64,000 nucleotides of DNA from Mycobacterium conspicuum (lineage in GTDB: Bacteria; Actinomycetota; Actinomycetes; Mycobacteriales; Mycobacteriaceae): assembly GCF_010730195.1 (NCBI RefSeq), contig NZ_AP022613.1:2356001-2420000 (forward strand), read 5' to 3'. The translations under genes and the position numbers were made by a program. The notes under the pieces were generated by a model. That model was not told the DNA's origin and searched no databases. It saw only the letters and a list, made by a program, of their open reading frames with translations. Every line of letters begins with the position of its first letter. The first letter of the stretch is position 1. Below, piece by piece: positions 17,070 through 25,729 of this stretch.

Positions 17070-19247
17070 TCAGCCGGGGAAGAGCGCGCGGTCGGCCAGC
17101 GCACCCAGCACCGGCGCCAGCACCCTCGAGTACGACAGGGTTATGTGCGTCTCGTCCATGTAGACCAGGGTGTTGCCCACGATGACCGGGCAGCGTTCGG
17201 CGGTACAAAACAGCTCGGTGAGGTCGACGTATTGGCCACCGCCGGCCTTGGCGGCGGCCGACTCGGCGACGATGCCGGCTTGATTCACCGCCTTGGACCG
17301 CAGCGGCGAGCAGGCCGTCGCGTCATCGAGGTGGACGGACAGGCAGTTCGGCGCCAGCGCCAGCGGATCCGGGATCGGTCCGAGGACCAGCACCTGCGCG
17401 CCGGTGCCACGCAGCTGCTTGACCAGACGGTTCAGGCTGTCGATGGACGCCGAATCGTATGAGGTGAAACCGGACAGCAGCCGGCCGGCGCCGTATCGGC
17501 GGGTCATGCTGAGCACGATCAGCCGCGGGTGCTCGGCCTGCAGCCGGGCCATGATCTGACCGCGCCACTGATCGCACTCGGTGTACTCGCGGCGCAGCGC
17601 GGGATTGATGAGGGGCAGGTCCAGCAGGGGGCACCCGGCCTTGGCCATGGTTTCCAGTCGCCAGTGCCGCTGCGTGGCGACCTGCTGGAGCGCCGGGCTC
17701 CACATGGCGGCGTCGGAATCACCGATCAGGGCCACCCGCGTCGCCGAGGCGGTGTCGCCCGTCGCGCACTCGGGCTGCCCGGTTTGGTAGAACGTGCGCA
17801 GGCAGCCGCCCAAGAACAGGCCCTTGAGTTGGGCCGCCACGTCGGCCAGCGGCGGGTTCAGGTTGGACGGCACGGCCTTGAGCCCGACGGACGCCGCGAC
17901 CGCGCCCTGCACCTGAGCGAACGCGTGCTGGACCGCCACGTCGTAGGCCGCCAGATCCGAGCCGGTGGGCGGTGTCGCCGCGGCGATGGTCAGCGGCGGG
18001 GCCGCCGGGCCGCGGCCGACGGGGGCGGGTATCCACAGCAGCAGCGCGACGCCCACGGCGGCGGCGATCGCGGTGACGGCGCCGCCCAGCGCAAGGCTGC
18101 GGTTGGCCGACCGGCGCAGCGAGGGAGCGAATCGCAGCGGGTTCTCGATGAAGCGCGACGTCAGCACGGCCAGCACCAGGGAAACCACGATCGCCGTCAG
18201 CGAACGCGACAGGGAATGGCCGGTCGCCGACGCGGGCGCCACCAGCAGCAACGGCCAGTGCCACAGATACCACGCGTAGGACACCCGGCCGATCGCCCGC
18301 ATCGGCCACAACCCCAGTGCGCGGCCCACGCCCTGAGCGGGGATGGCGCAGCCCGCGCCGATCACCAGCGCGGTGCCCAGCACCGGCAACAGCGCGGCGG
18401 TACCCGGGTAGGGTGTGGTCTCGCTCAACCGGGTGCAGGCCAGCAGGACCAGGGCCAGTCCGGCCCAGCCGGTGACCGCGGCGACTCGGGACGGTAGCCG
18501 GCACCACTGGCCGGCGGTCAGCGCCACCAGGCCCCCGGCCGCCAGCTCCCACGCGCGCGTGGGCAGCGAAAAGAACGCCGCCGGCGGCATCACCCGGGTG
18601 AGTACCAGTGACAGTGCAAACGACAGCGCCGCGACCAGCGCCAGGACCACCAGATACGGGCGCTGCGAGGACGCCGCCTCGGCCCTGGAGCGCCGGCTGA
18701 CCCGCCGGATCAGCCACGCCGTGCCGATGATCAGGGGCGGCCACACCAGGTAGAACTGCTCCTCGACGCCCAGCGACCAGTAGTGCTGAAACGGCGAGGG
18801 CGGCGCGGAGGCGGCCAGGTAGTCGACGCCTTGCAGGATGAACCGGTAGTTGCTGACGTACAACGCGCTGGCGATGCCGTCGATGATGATGCTTCGGGCT
18901 TGCAACACGGGTGTCAGGGCGGCCACGCCGAGCATGATCACGATGCCGACCAGCGCCGAGGCCGGCAGCAGCCGGCGGGCCCGCCCGCCGTAAAAGCGGC
19001 GCAGCCCCACGGTCCCGGTGCTGCTCACCTCTCGCCAGAGCAGCCCGGTGATCAAAAACCCTGAGATGACGAAGAACACGTCGACGCCGACGAACCCGCC
19101 ACCCACTCCGGGTATGCCGGCGTGAAACAGCACCACGGCCACCACCGCCACGGCGCGCAAGCCCTCGATGTCGGGGCGGAAATCCTTGGACGGCGGGCGC
19201 GGGCGCTGCACTTCTGCGGTAGGGCTGACGCTGTCGGCCTGGCGCAC
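17070..19247 (-). CDS. Acyltransferase-3 / SGNH fusion membrane protein (OafA-like)
   Basis: 725-residue two-part O-acyltransferase. The N-terminal membrane half (about 1-400) has FRPDIEGLRAV, VVLFHAG, FFVISGFLITGLLWREV and HYWSLGVEEQFYLVWP. The C-terminal extracytoplasmic SGNH half has the nucleophile in VALIGDSDAAMW (Ser511) and the Asp/His pair in MDETH (Asp698, His701). Such fusions acetylate or acylate surface sugars, with the SGNH domain handling the acyl group outside the membrane. Start GTG 19247 (MRQADS) follows CAGGTAGGTCACC. Promoter box copy 2 lies 55 bases upstream. It is the second of three paralogues, suggesting separate positions on one glycan or lipid are acylated. Confidence 0.92.
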   Translation of the reverse strand: MRQADSVSPTAEVQRPRPPSKDFRPDIEGLRAVAVVAVVLFHAGIPGVGGGFVGVDVFFVISGFLITGLLWREVSSTGTVGLRRFYGGRARRLLPASALVGIVIMLGVAALTPVLQARSIIIDGIASALYVSNYRFILQGVDYLAASAPPSPFQHYWSLGVEEQFYLVWPPLIIGTAWLIRRVSRRSRAEAASSQRPYLVVLALVAALSFALSLVLTRVMPPAAFFSLPTRAWELAAGGLVALTAGQWCRLPSRVAAVTGWAGLALVLLACTRLSETTPYPGTAALLPVLGTALVIGAGCAIPAQGVGRALGLWPMRAIGRVSYAWYLWHWPLLLVAPASATGHSLSRSLTAIVVSLVLAVLTSRFIENPLRFAPSLRRSANRSLALGGAVTAIAAAVGVALLLWIPAPVGRGPAAPPLTIAAATPPTGSDLAAYDVAVQHAFAQVQGAVAASVGLKAVPSNLNPPLADVAAQLKGLFLGGCLRTFYQTGQPECATGDTASATRVALIGDSDAAMWSPALQQVATQRHWRLETMAKAGCPLLDLPLINPALRREYTECDQWRGQIMARLQAEHPRLIVLSMTRRYGAGRLLSGFTSYDSASIDSLNRLVKQLRGTGAQVLVLGPIPDPLALAPNCLSVHLDDATACSPLRSKAVNQAGIVAESAAAKAGGGQYVDLTELFCTAERCPVIVGNTLVYMDETHITLSYSRVLAPVLGALADRALFPG

Positions 19248-19301
19248 GGTGACCTACCTGATAAGAGGAGCTGGCAAGAAGACGCGTTCTCGAGTCGAGG
19301 A

Positions 19302-19310
19302 ATTATCACA
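19302..19310 (-). promoter_or_regulatory. Extended -10 promoter box of the acyltransferase gene (copy 2)
   Basis: Minus-strand TGTGATAAT with the flanking TCCTCGACTCG downstream and a palindromic ACACATGTGT (19306-19315) overlapping its upstream edge. It matches the boxes at 1402-1410 and 24287-24295. Inferred promoter. Confidence 0.5.
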
Positions 19311-19409
19311 CATGTGTCGATCAGGCCGTGCCGATTCCGCCCACTGTCGACCGCTGGCGAACGCCGCCATATATAGAGGAAGGACTCGCCCGCCATTTCG
19401 GCTGTTGTG

Positions 19410-19547
19410 AGCGCTGAAATTTCGGCTTCCAGTTCGACGGCGCGGCGACCGGGTTATGCTGCTGGGCGGCTGAGCCGGGGCGCGGGCTGCCGCAGTCAAT
19501 CCCCAGATCCCCAGGACGCGCAGTGAAAGGCTAGGACCTCGCCGATG
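19410..19547 (+). promoter_or_regulatory. Repeated promoter/5' leader, copy 3
   Basis: The most diverged leader copy: TTTCGGCTTCCAGTTCGACG, -10-like TATGCT (19455-19460), GCCGGGGCGCGGGCTGCCGC, then GTGAAAGGCTAGGACC just ahead of ATG 19545. Order and spacing match copies 1 and 2. It occupies the 297-base gap between divergent genes together with promoter copy 2 of the acyltransferase. Confidence 0.5.
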
Positions 19548-20825
19548 AAATTTGTGCTGGCAAACTGGGGAACTCGCGGCGAAGTCGAGCCCTACGTCAC
19601 TGTCGGCCGCGAACTGGTACGCCGCGGGCATGACGTGCAGATGGCCGTCGCGCCCGAGATGGTGAGCTTCGCCCAGGCCGCCGGCCCCACCGTGGTGGCC
19701 TACGGACCCGAGTTGAAGGCCATCCTGGACCCGCATCGCGATTTCTGGGCGGGCCTGTTCACCACCCCCTGGCGGGTCAAGCAACTGGGCCGGTTGTCGG
19801 CCGAATATTCGGCGCCGCTGACCCAATGCCGAGCCGAGGTCAGCAAGACGCTGGTCTCGCTGGCCGACGGCGCCGACCTGCTGCTCACCGGCATGAACTT
19901 CGAGGACGACGCGCTCAACGCCGCCGAGCACTGCGGCATCCCGTTCGCCACCCTGCACATCTTCCCGCTGCGCGCCAACGGCCAGCTGCTGCCGTATTTG
20001 CCGGCGCCGTTGGCCCGCTCCGCGACCAGGCTGCTCGACGCGGTGGCGTGGCGCGGAGGCAAGAAGGTCGAGGATGCCCAACGCCGCGAACTGGGCTTGC
20101 CGCCGGCGAGAAGCCCCTGGCCGCAACGGATCACCGAACGCGGATCGCTGGAAATTCAGGCCTTCGACGACGTGTGCTACCCCGGGTTGGCGGCCGAATG
20201 GGCGAAATGGAACGAGCAGCGGCCGCCCAGAAGGCCGTTCGTCGGCGCGCTGACGATGGAGCTGCCGACGGACGCCGACGAGGAAGTCGCGGCGTGGATC
20301 GCCGCGGGAACCCCCCCGATTTGTTTCGGGTTCGGCAGCGTGGGCGTCGAGTCGGCCGCCGACACGCTCGCCATGATCAGCTCGGCCTGCGCGCAGCTCG
20401 GTGAGCGGGCGCTGATTTGCGCCGCCGGGTCCGACTACAGCAACGTCTCGCACGCCGAGCACGTCAAGGTGGTGAGCGTGATGAACTACGCGGCCGCCCT
20501 GCCGGCCTGCCGCGCGTTCGTGCACCACGGCGGCTGCGGCACCACCAACGCCGGCCTGCGCGCGGGACTGCCGACGCTGATCCTTTGGACGCTGCCCGAT
20601 CAGGGGCTGTGGGGAGCGCGGGTCAAACGCCTGAAAGTCGGTACCGGACGGCGCTTTTCGGCCACCACCGAGAAATCACTGGTCGCCGACCTGCGCACCG
20701 TCCTGGCGCCGCAATGCCAGACCGCCGCACGCGAACTCGCCACCCGGATGAGCAAACCCGCGGACAGCGTCACGACCACCGCCGACCTGGTCGAGGAGTT
20801 CGCGCGCCTCAAGCCTGTCGGCTGA
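19545..20825 (+). CDS. Glycosyltransferase, GT1/UGT-like (RtfA/GtfA family)
   Basis: 426-residue GT-B glycosyltransferase of the mycobacterial GPL/phenolic-glycolipid type (compare RtfA/GtfA and Rv1524/Rv1526c). The N-terminal acceptor domain starts MKFVLANWGTRGEVEPYVTVGREL. The C-terminal donor domain has PPICFGFGSVGVES and the nucleotide-sugar motif FVHHGGCGTTNAGLRAGLP (near residue 327). It would add a deoxyhexose to a lipid or lipopeptide acceptor at the membrane. AAAGGCTAGGA precedes ATG 19545, which ends leader copy 3. It is convergent with the epimerase at 20838 (12 bases apart). A paralogue lies at 25730-27010, with the same length and start; donor and acceptor cannot be predicted. 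Confidence 0.92.
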   Translation: MKFVLANWGTRGEVEPYVTVGRELVRRGHDVQMAVAPEMVSFAQAAGPTVVAYGPELKAILDPHRDFWAGLFTTPWRVKQLGRLSAEYSAPLTQCRAEVSKTLVSLADGADLLLTGMNFEDDALNAAEHCGIPFATLHIFPLRANGQLLPYLPAPLARSATRLLDAVAWRGGKKVEDAQRRELGLPPARSPWPQRITERGSLEIQAFDDVCYPGLAAEWAKWNEQRPPRRPFVGALTMELPTDADEEVAAWIAAGTPPICFGFGSVGVESAADTLAMISSACAQLGERALICAAGSDYSNVSHAEHVKVVSVMNYAAALPACRAFVHHGGCGTTNAGLRAGLPTLILWTLPDQGLWGARVKRLKVGTGRRFSATTEKSLVADLRTVLAPQCQTAARELATRMSKPADSVTTTADLVEEFARLKPVG

Positions 20826-20837
20826 TCCGACCGTGAG

Positions 20838-21950
20838 CTAATTTGCCAGCGCTGTCGCGTGCGGGTGACCGCTTGGCGCGGAAGGCGATTCGGGCTGCCC
20901 GCCGATCCAGTCGAGCAGGGCGCGCAGCCCGTCCTGGAGCGCCCACCGGGGCGACCACCCGAGTTCCTGCCGCGCCGCCTCGACGTCGCACCTCGCGGCG
21001 CGCACGTCACCGTCGCGGAACTTCGCCACGACAACGGGTTCGGGGGCACCGCAGATGGCGGCGATCGTGCGCGCCAGGTCGTGGATCGTGGTCGGGGTAC
21101 CCGAGCCGATATCCAGGCAGCGCGGCCCGGCCGCCGGCGCCTGGATGGCGGCGAACAGCGCCTCGACGACGTCGTCGATGTAGACGAAGTCGCGCACGAT
21201 CTGTCCGTCCTCGTAGACGTCCAGCGCGCGCTGCTCGCGCGCCAATCGCGCGAACAGCGCGACTATTCCGGTGTAGGAGTTCGTCAGCGACTGGCCCGGC
21301 CCGTAGACATTCTGCAGCCGCAGCACGCTGAGCCGGGTGTCGTGCGAGGCCGCCCAGGCGGCCAGGATGTGCTCCTGGGCGAGCTTGGTCGCGGCGTAAA
21401 TGTTGGTGGGCCGCGGCTCCGTTCGGCCGGCGCGGCTCGGCAGCGGCGTCGCGGCTTCGCCCGCGGGCCCCTGCGGATCCCACCTACCGGCCACCAGTTG
21501 CGCGTGGCTGCGCGGCGGCGGGTAGAACACCTCGGATCCGTATTGCCAGGAGCCCTCGCCGTAGACGGCCCGCGACGAGGCCAGCACGAACTGCTCGGGG
21601 ACTTGGCCCGAGCGGCTCAGCGCGTCAAGCAGCTGGGTCGTTCCCACCACGTTGACCGAACCGTGGCGGGTGGCCTCGGACAGTGACTGCGCTGTGCCCG
21701 TCTCGGCCGCCAAGTGGACGATCTGGGACGGGCGGAACAACCGCAGCACGGCATCGCAGTCGGGCGCGTGGGTGATATCGCCGGTGAACAACCGCACGGA
21801 CGGCGGCAGATCGATCGCGGCGCCTGCAGCATGCACCTGCGGGTGCAGGATGTCGACGACGGCGACGTCGTGGCCGGCTGCGACGAGGCGGCGAGCGAGT
21901 GCGGACCCGATGAATCCGGCCCCGCCGGTGATGAGCACGGATGTTGACAT
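20838..21950 (-). CDS. NAD-dependent nucleotide-sugar epimerase/dehydratase
   Basis: 370-residue extended SDR. LITGGAGFIGSALARRL near the N-terminus, HLAAETGTAQS, ASSRAVYGEG, the catalytic Tyr-xxx-Lys in IYAATKLAQEH, LRLQNVYGPGQS, FVYIDDVVEAL and a C-terminal ELGWSPRW. It resembles dTDP- or UDP-hexose epimerases of GPL and polysaccharide loci. An insertion between the VYG and YAATK segments (FYPPPRSHAQ through RAGRTEPRPT) is longer than in plain GalE-type enzymes. ATG 21950 has GGAGG at good spacing; the longer upstream frame is Arg-rich and unlikely. It sits 114 bases downstream of the third acyltransferase on the same strand. The reaction (4-epimerisation or similar) is not fixed. Confidence 0.87.
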   Translation of the reverse strand: MSTSVLITGGAGFIGSALARRLVAAGHDVAVVDILHPQVHAAGAAIDLPPSVRLFTGDITHAPDCDAVLRLFRPSQIVHLAAETGTAQSLSEATRHGSVNVVGTTQLLDALSRSGQVPEQFVLASSRAVYGEGSWQYGSEVFYPPPRSHAQLVAGRWDPQGPAGEAATPLPSRAGRTEPRPTNIYAATKLAQEHILAAWAASHDTRLSVLRLQNVYGPGQSLTNSYTGIVALFARLAREQRALDVYEDGQIVRDFVYIDDVVEALFAAIQAPAAGPRCLDIGSGTPTTIHDLARTIAAICGAPEPVVVAKFRDGDVRAARCDVEAARQELGWSPRWALQDGLRALLDWIGGQPESPSAPSGHPHATALAN

Positions 21951-22064
21951 CGGCCGACGCCTCCGGTTCCTTCGGGCAGAAAATTGGTGACCGGCAGGCA
22001 CGCGGTGCTGCGCGTGCGTTGCCGCGCTGATCATATGCGGGGATCGCCGACGCCCCGCAAGGTG

Positions 22065-24275
22065 TCAATCTCGGGCGAGTGAGCGGTCAACCAAGACACC
22101 GACGGCCGGTGCCAACAGCCGACTATATTCGGCCGTCACGTGGTTCTGGTCGAGGTATACCAAGGTGTTGCCCACGATGGCCGGGCAACGGTCGGTCGTG
22201 CAGAACAGGGCGGTGAGGTTGGCGTATTGTCCGCCGCCGGCTTTGGTGGCGGCGGTCTCGGCCGCGATGCCGGAGTCGTTGACCGCCGTCGAGCGCGGCG
22301 GCGAGCAAGCCGCCGCATCATCGAGGTGGCGGGACAGGCAGATGGGCACCACCGACTGCGGATCCGGGATCGCCCCGAGCACCAGCACCTGCGCCCCGGT
22401 GGCGCGCAGCTGTTGCACCTGTCGGGTCAAGCTGTCCACCCACGCCGGGTCGTATGACGTGAAACCCGACGCCCAGCCGTAGCGGACACCGTATCGCCGC
22501 GCCATGTCGATGACCACCAACCGCGGGTGCTCGGCCTGTAACCGGGCAAGGACCTGGCCGCGCCACTGCTCACATTCGGTGTACTCCCGGCCATAGAGGG
22601 GGATGACGATTGGCATGTCGAGCCATGGGCAGTAGCCCTTGGTCAGGGTTTCGAGTCGCCAGTGGCGTTGCGTGGCGACTTGCTGCAACGCCGAGTACCA
22701 CATGGTGGCATTCGAATCGCCGATCAGCGCGACCGTCGTCGACGAGGCGGTATCGCCCGACGCGCACTCGGGCTGATCGACTTGGAGTATGTCGCGCAAG
22801 CAGCCTCTGGGGCCGTTGATCGGAACCTTGGTGGCGTCGGCCAGCGGCGGGTTCAGGTTGGCGGGGACGGCCTTGAGGTTGGCCGAGGCCGCGACCGCGG
22901 CCTGCACCTGCGCGAACGCCTGCTGCACCGCCGCGTCATACGCGGCCATGTCGGAGCCCGCGGGGGGAGGCACCACCGTGACGGCCAGCGTGGGCGCTGC
23001 CGGGCCACGGCCGACCGGGGGCGGCACCACGACCAGCAGCGCCGCGCCCACACAAACCGCCAGCGCGGTGGCGGCACCGCCGAGCGCAAGGCTGCGGCCG
23101 GCCGACCGGCGCACCGGGGCGGCGAACCGCAATGGGTTCTCGATGAAACGCAGGGTGAGCACGGCCAGCCCGAGTGACACGAACACCCCGACCAGCGGCA
23201 GCCAGAGCTGGTGCCGGGGTCCTGCGGCGGGCACCATCATCAGCAGCACCGGCCAGTGCCACAGATACCACGAGTAGGACACCCGGCCAATCGCCCGCAT
23301 CGGCCGGACCGACAGCACACGGCCGCATCCCTGCTCAGGGGTGGCGCAGCCCGCACCGATCACCAACGCTGCGCCCAGCACGGGCAACAGCGCCGCGGTA
23401 CCCGGATACGGCGTGGTCCGGCCCAATTGGGTGCAGGCCAGCAAAACCACCCCGAGCCCCACCCAGCCCGCGATCGCGGCGGGCAGGGGTGGGAGTCGGC
23501 GCCAGTGCCCCGCGGTGAGGGCCACCAGGCCACCGACCGCCAACTCCCAGGCCCGGGTGGGTAGTGAAAAGAACGCCACCGGAGGCGCCGAGCGAGTGGT
23601 CGCCAGCGACAGCGCGAACGACACCGCCGCGACCAGCGCCAGCACTACCAGGTAGGGGGCTGCCGACGGGGCGGCATTGGCCCCGGTGCGCCGCCGCGCA
23701 CGCCGCACCAGCCAGGCCGTCGCGATGATCAACGCCGGCCACACCAGGTAGAACTGTTCCTCGACGCCCAATGACCAGTAGTGCTGGAACGGCGACGGCG
23801 GCCGCGAGGCGGTCAGGTAGTCGACGCCCTGGAGCATGAACCGGTAGTTGCTGACATAGAGCGCGCTGAAAATGCCGTCGGTGATGATGGGCCGCGACTG
23901 CAACGTGGGCATCAGGACGGCCGCGCCGAGCATGATCACGATGCCGACCGTGGCCGACGCCGGCAGCAGTCGGCGCGCCCGCGCCCCATAGAAGCGAGCC
24001 AGCCCGACGGTGCCGGTGCTGTTCGCCTCGCGCCACAGCAGGCCGGTGATCAGAAAGCCGGAGATCACGAAGAACACGTCCACCCCGACGAACCCGCCAG
24101 CCACATCGGGTATGTCCGCGTGGAAGAGGACGACGGCGATCACCGCGACGGCGCGTAACCCCTCGATGTCGGGGCGAAATCCCGGCTTGGCGGAGCGTCG
24201 ACCCGATGCTGCTTCGCTAGGGCTAACGCTGTCAATCGGGTGCAAAGCCACCTGCCAGGGGAGAGACGAATTCAT
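22065..24275 (-). CDS. Acyltransferase-3 / SGNH fusion membrane protein (OafA-like)
   Basis: 736-residue third paralogue of the acyltransferases at 1-1364 and 17070-19247. The membrane half has FRPDIEGLRAV, VVLFHAD, VDVFFVISGFLITGLLWRE and HYWSLGVEEQFYLVWP. The SGNH half has ALIGDSNATMW (Ser521) and the Asp/His pair in LDQNHVT (Asp709, His712). Expected to O-acylate a surface sugar. ATG 24275 gives MNSSLPW; alignment of the leaders suggests TTG 24245 or GTG 24251 could be used, because the GGCAGGTGG ahead of them lines up with the ribosome site of the paralogue. It heads a possible two-gene unit with the epimerase at 20838. Confidence 0.9.
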   Translation of the reverse strand: MNSSLPWQVALHPIDSVSPSEAASGRRSAKPGFRPDIEGLRAVAVIAVVLFHADIPDVAGGFVGVDVFFVISGFLITGLLWREANSTGTVGLARFYGARARRLLPASATVGIVIMLGAAVLMPTLQSRPIITDGIFSALYVSNYRFMLQGVDYLTASRPPSPFQHYWSLGVEEQFYLVWPALIIATAWLVRRARRRTGANAAPSAAPYLVVLALVAAVSFALSLATTRSAPPVAFFSLPTRAWELAVGGLVALTAGHWRRLPPLPAAIAGWVGLGVVLLACTQLGRTTPYPGTAALLPVLGAALVIGAGCATPEQGCGRVLSVRPMRAIGRVSYSWYLWHWPVLLMMVPAAGPRHQLWLPLVGVFVSLGLAVLTLRFIENPLRFAAPVRRSAGRSLALGGAATALAVCVGAALLVVVPPPVGRGPAAPTLAVTVVPPPAGSDMAAYDAAVQQAFAQVQAAVAASANLKAVPANLNPPLADATKVPINGPRGCLRDILQVDQPECASGDTASSTTVALIGDSNATMWYSALQQVATQRHWRLETLTKGYCPWLDMPIVIPLYGREYTECEQWRGQVLARLQAEHPRLVVIDMARRYGVRYGWASGFTSYDPAWVDSLTRQVQQLRATGAQVLVLGAIPDPQSVVPICLSRHLDDAAACSPPRSTAVNDSGIAAETAATKAGGGQYANLTALFCTTDRCPAIVGNTLVYLDQNHVTAEYSRLLAPAVGVLVDRSLARD

Positions 24276-24286
24276 CGAGTCGACGC

Positions 24287-24295
24287 ATTATCACA
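24287..24295 (-). promoter_or_regulatory. Extended -10 promoter box of the acyltransferase gene (copy 3)
   Basis: Minus-strand TGTGATAAT followed by GCGTCGACTCG, as in copy 2, with a palindromic CACGCGCGTG just upstream. It ends 12 bases before ATG 24275, so the transcript would be almost leaderless from that ATG, or would carry a 30-base leader for the TTG start. Confidence 0.45.
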
Positions 24296-24426
24296 CGCGC
24301 GTGGAACACGCCGGGCCGATTCCGTCGCCGTCCCATTCGCGACCCCTCAACGGCGGAGCGGGCAGCCGTCGGCAATGCAGCCGGGGCAACGTCGCCAACC
24401 CTGACGGAAGCGGACGTGGTCCTCGA

Positions 24427-24446
24427 GTTGGGCAATATCACACACC
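24427..24446 (-). repeat. Fourth, diverged copy of the acyltransferase promoter block
   Basis: The plus strand reads CTCGAGTTGGGCAATATCAC, matching CGAGTCGACGCATTATCACA of copy 3 about 140 bases away. The -10 is degraded to GATATT. It lies within the 317-base gap between the divergent genes 22065-24275 and 24593-25729. It could be a second weak promoter or a duplication remnant. The rest of the gap carries a TATGTT (24463-24468) that could serve the plus-strand gene. Confidence 0.35.
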
Positions 24447-24580
24447 TGTCAAACGCATTGGGTATGTTGACGAATCATTACGTCGGCGTCGTCGGCTCGG
24501 AGGGTTTTTGGGCTGTGCACGAGCCGACACCACCCGGAGCTCCCGCGCCGACCGAGCACGTCGAGTCTGGCCGAAACCTT

Positions 24581-24588
24581 GGAGGTGA
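24581..24588 (+). promoter_or_regulatory. Strong ribosome binding site deciding the start at 24593
   Basis: GGAGGTGA, nearly full anti-16S complementarity, four bases ahead of GTG 24593. It favours this start over the in-frame ATG at 24416, which would add 59 non-conserved residues. Confidence 0.7.
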
Positions 24589-24592
24589 ACCG

Positions 24593-25729
24593 GTGCGCGT
24601 AGTCGACAGTCCGACGGTGAAAAGCACCGAAGTGGATCGGACGACGCTGCATAGAATATGGAAGGCGATTGTCGTCGGCATCGCGCTTCTGCTGGCCACG
24701 GCATGCTATTTCGCTCCGATACTGCTCGCCGTGTTGGGCACGGTTCTGCTGCTACTTTTCTGCGCGCGCCTCTTATATCGCGATCGCGACCGCTACATCC
24801 CGTGCCTGTATGCCCGGGACACCCGGGTGTACGACGACGCCTATCGCACCTTCATCGCCCGCACGCTCGAGGACATTCGGCGGTGCAAAATCGGCGGCCA
24901 CCCGCTGTTGTGGGAAGCGTCGCAACTGGCGCGACCCAACGGCGCGGACTCCGACGAGCTACTGCTGGATCTGGGCGTCTGGCTTGGCTGGTCGACCAGG
25001 CTGATCTCTGAGGCTTCCGGTCGCCAGGTTTACGGCTTCGACACCTTTGAGGGCCTGGTCGAAGACTGGCAGATCGATGACCAAATGCTGCTGAAGCAGG
25101 GCACCTTTTCACTAGCCGAACCGCTCGCGCAACGCACCATGCGGGATACGGGCGTGAGCCTGCAGGACGGGATTCCCGCGCCGCTGGGTCGCAAGGTCCA
25201 GTTCATCAAGGGACGCACCTACGACACGCTGGAACCGTTCCTGGCGGCGCGGCCGACCGCCCCGATCAGCCTCTTCCACATGGATTTGGACACCTACGAG
25301 AGTTGCCTGCACGCGCTGGAGACCTGCAAGGACCACTTCGTCGAGGGATCCGTGCTGGTCTTCGACGAATACCTGGTGACCAACGCCGAAATGCTTGCGT
25401 TCTTTGAGTTCCAGAGCAAATACGAGCTGGAATGGCGATACCGGGCCTGGGGTCTGGAGATCATGCAGATGAATCTCGAGATGGTCGTCGGGCGCTGGAA
25501 GCGCGTGACGTACTACTTGCTCTGGATCGCCGCGTATTGGTTGGCGGGCGACGGCAGCTATGCCTGGCAGTTCTTCCGTCCGCGGTTCTGGCGCTTCTGG
25601 TTGGGCGCACCGGTCGGCGACATTTTGTTCCTGCTCGGTGCCGTCGGGCAACGCAAGTCGGTCAGCCTCGAAATCACCGGTCTGGGCAAGCTTGACCACT
25701 CCCGCACGCGTGACCAGAACGCCGGATGA
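24593..25729 (+). CDS. Membrane-anchored class I methyltransferase-like protein
   Basis: 378-residue protein. An N-terminal hydrophobic stretch (about residues 27-62, IVVGIALLLATACYFAP through LLLLFCARLLY) should form one or two membrane helices. The following domain resembles TylF/Methyltransf_24-type enzymes: DELLLDLGVWLGWSTRLISE (SAM motif I), VYGFDTFEGLVEDW, ISLFHMDLDTYESCLHAL and GSVLVFDEY with acidic metal-ligand candidates. A further hydrophobic patch (VTYYLLWIAAYWLAG) lies near the C-terminus. Probably an O-methyltransferase working at the membrane on a lipid-linked sugar. Its stop is immediately followed by the ATG of the glycosyltransferase at 25730, so the two should be translated together and may act in sequence. 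Confidence 0.8.
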   Translation: MRVVDSPTVKSTEVDRTTLHRIWKAIVVGIALLLATACYFAPILLAVLGTVLLLLFCARLLYRDRDRYIPCLYARDTRVYDDAYRTFIARTLEDIRRCKIGGHPLLWEASQLARPNGADSDELLLDLGVWLGWSTRLISEASGRQVYGFDTFEGLVEDWQIDDQMLLKQGTFSLAEPLAQRTMRDTGVSLQDGIPAPLGRKVQFIKGRTYDTLEPFLAARPTAPISLFHMDLDTYESCLHALETCKDHFVEGSVLVFDEYLVTNAEMLAFFEFQSKYELEWRYRAWGLEIMQMNLEMVVGRWKRVTYYLLWIAAYWLAGDGSYAWQFFRPRFWRFWLGAPVGDILFLLGAVGQRKSVSLEITGLGKLDHSRTRDQNAG

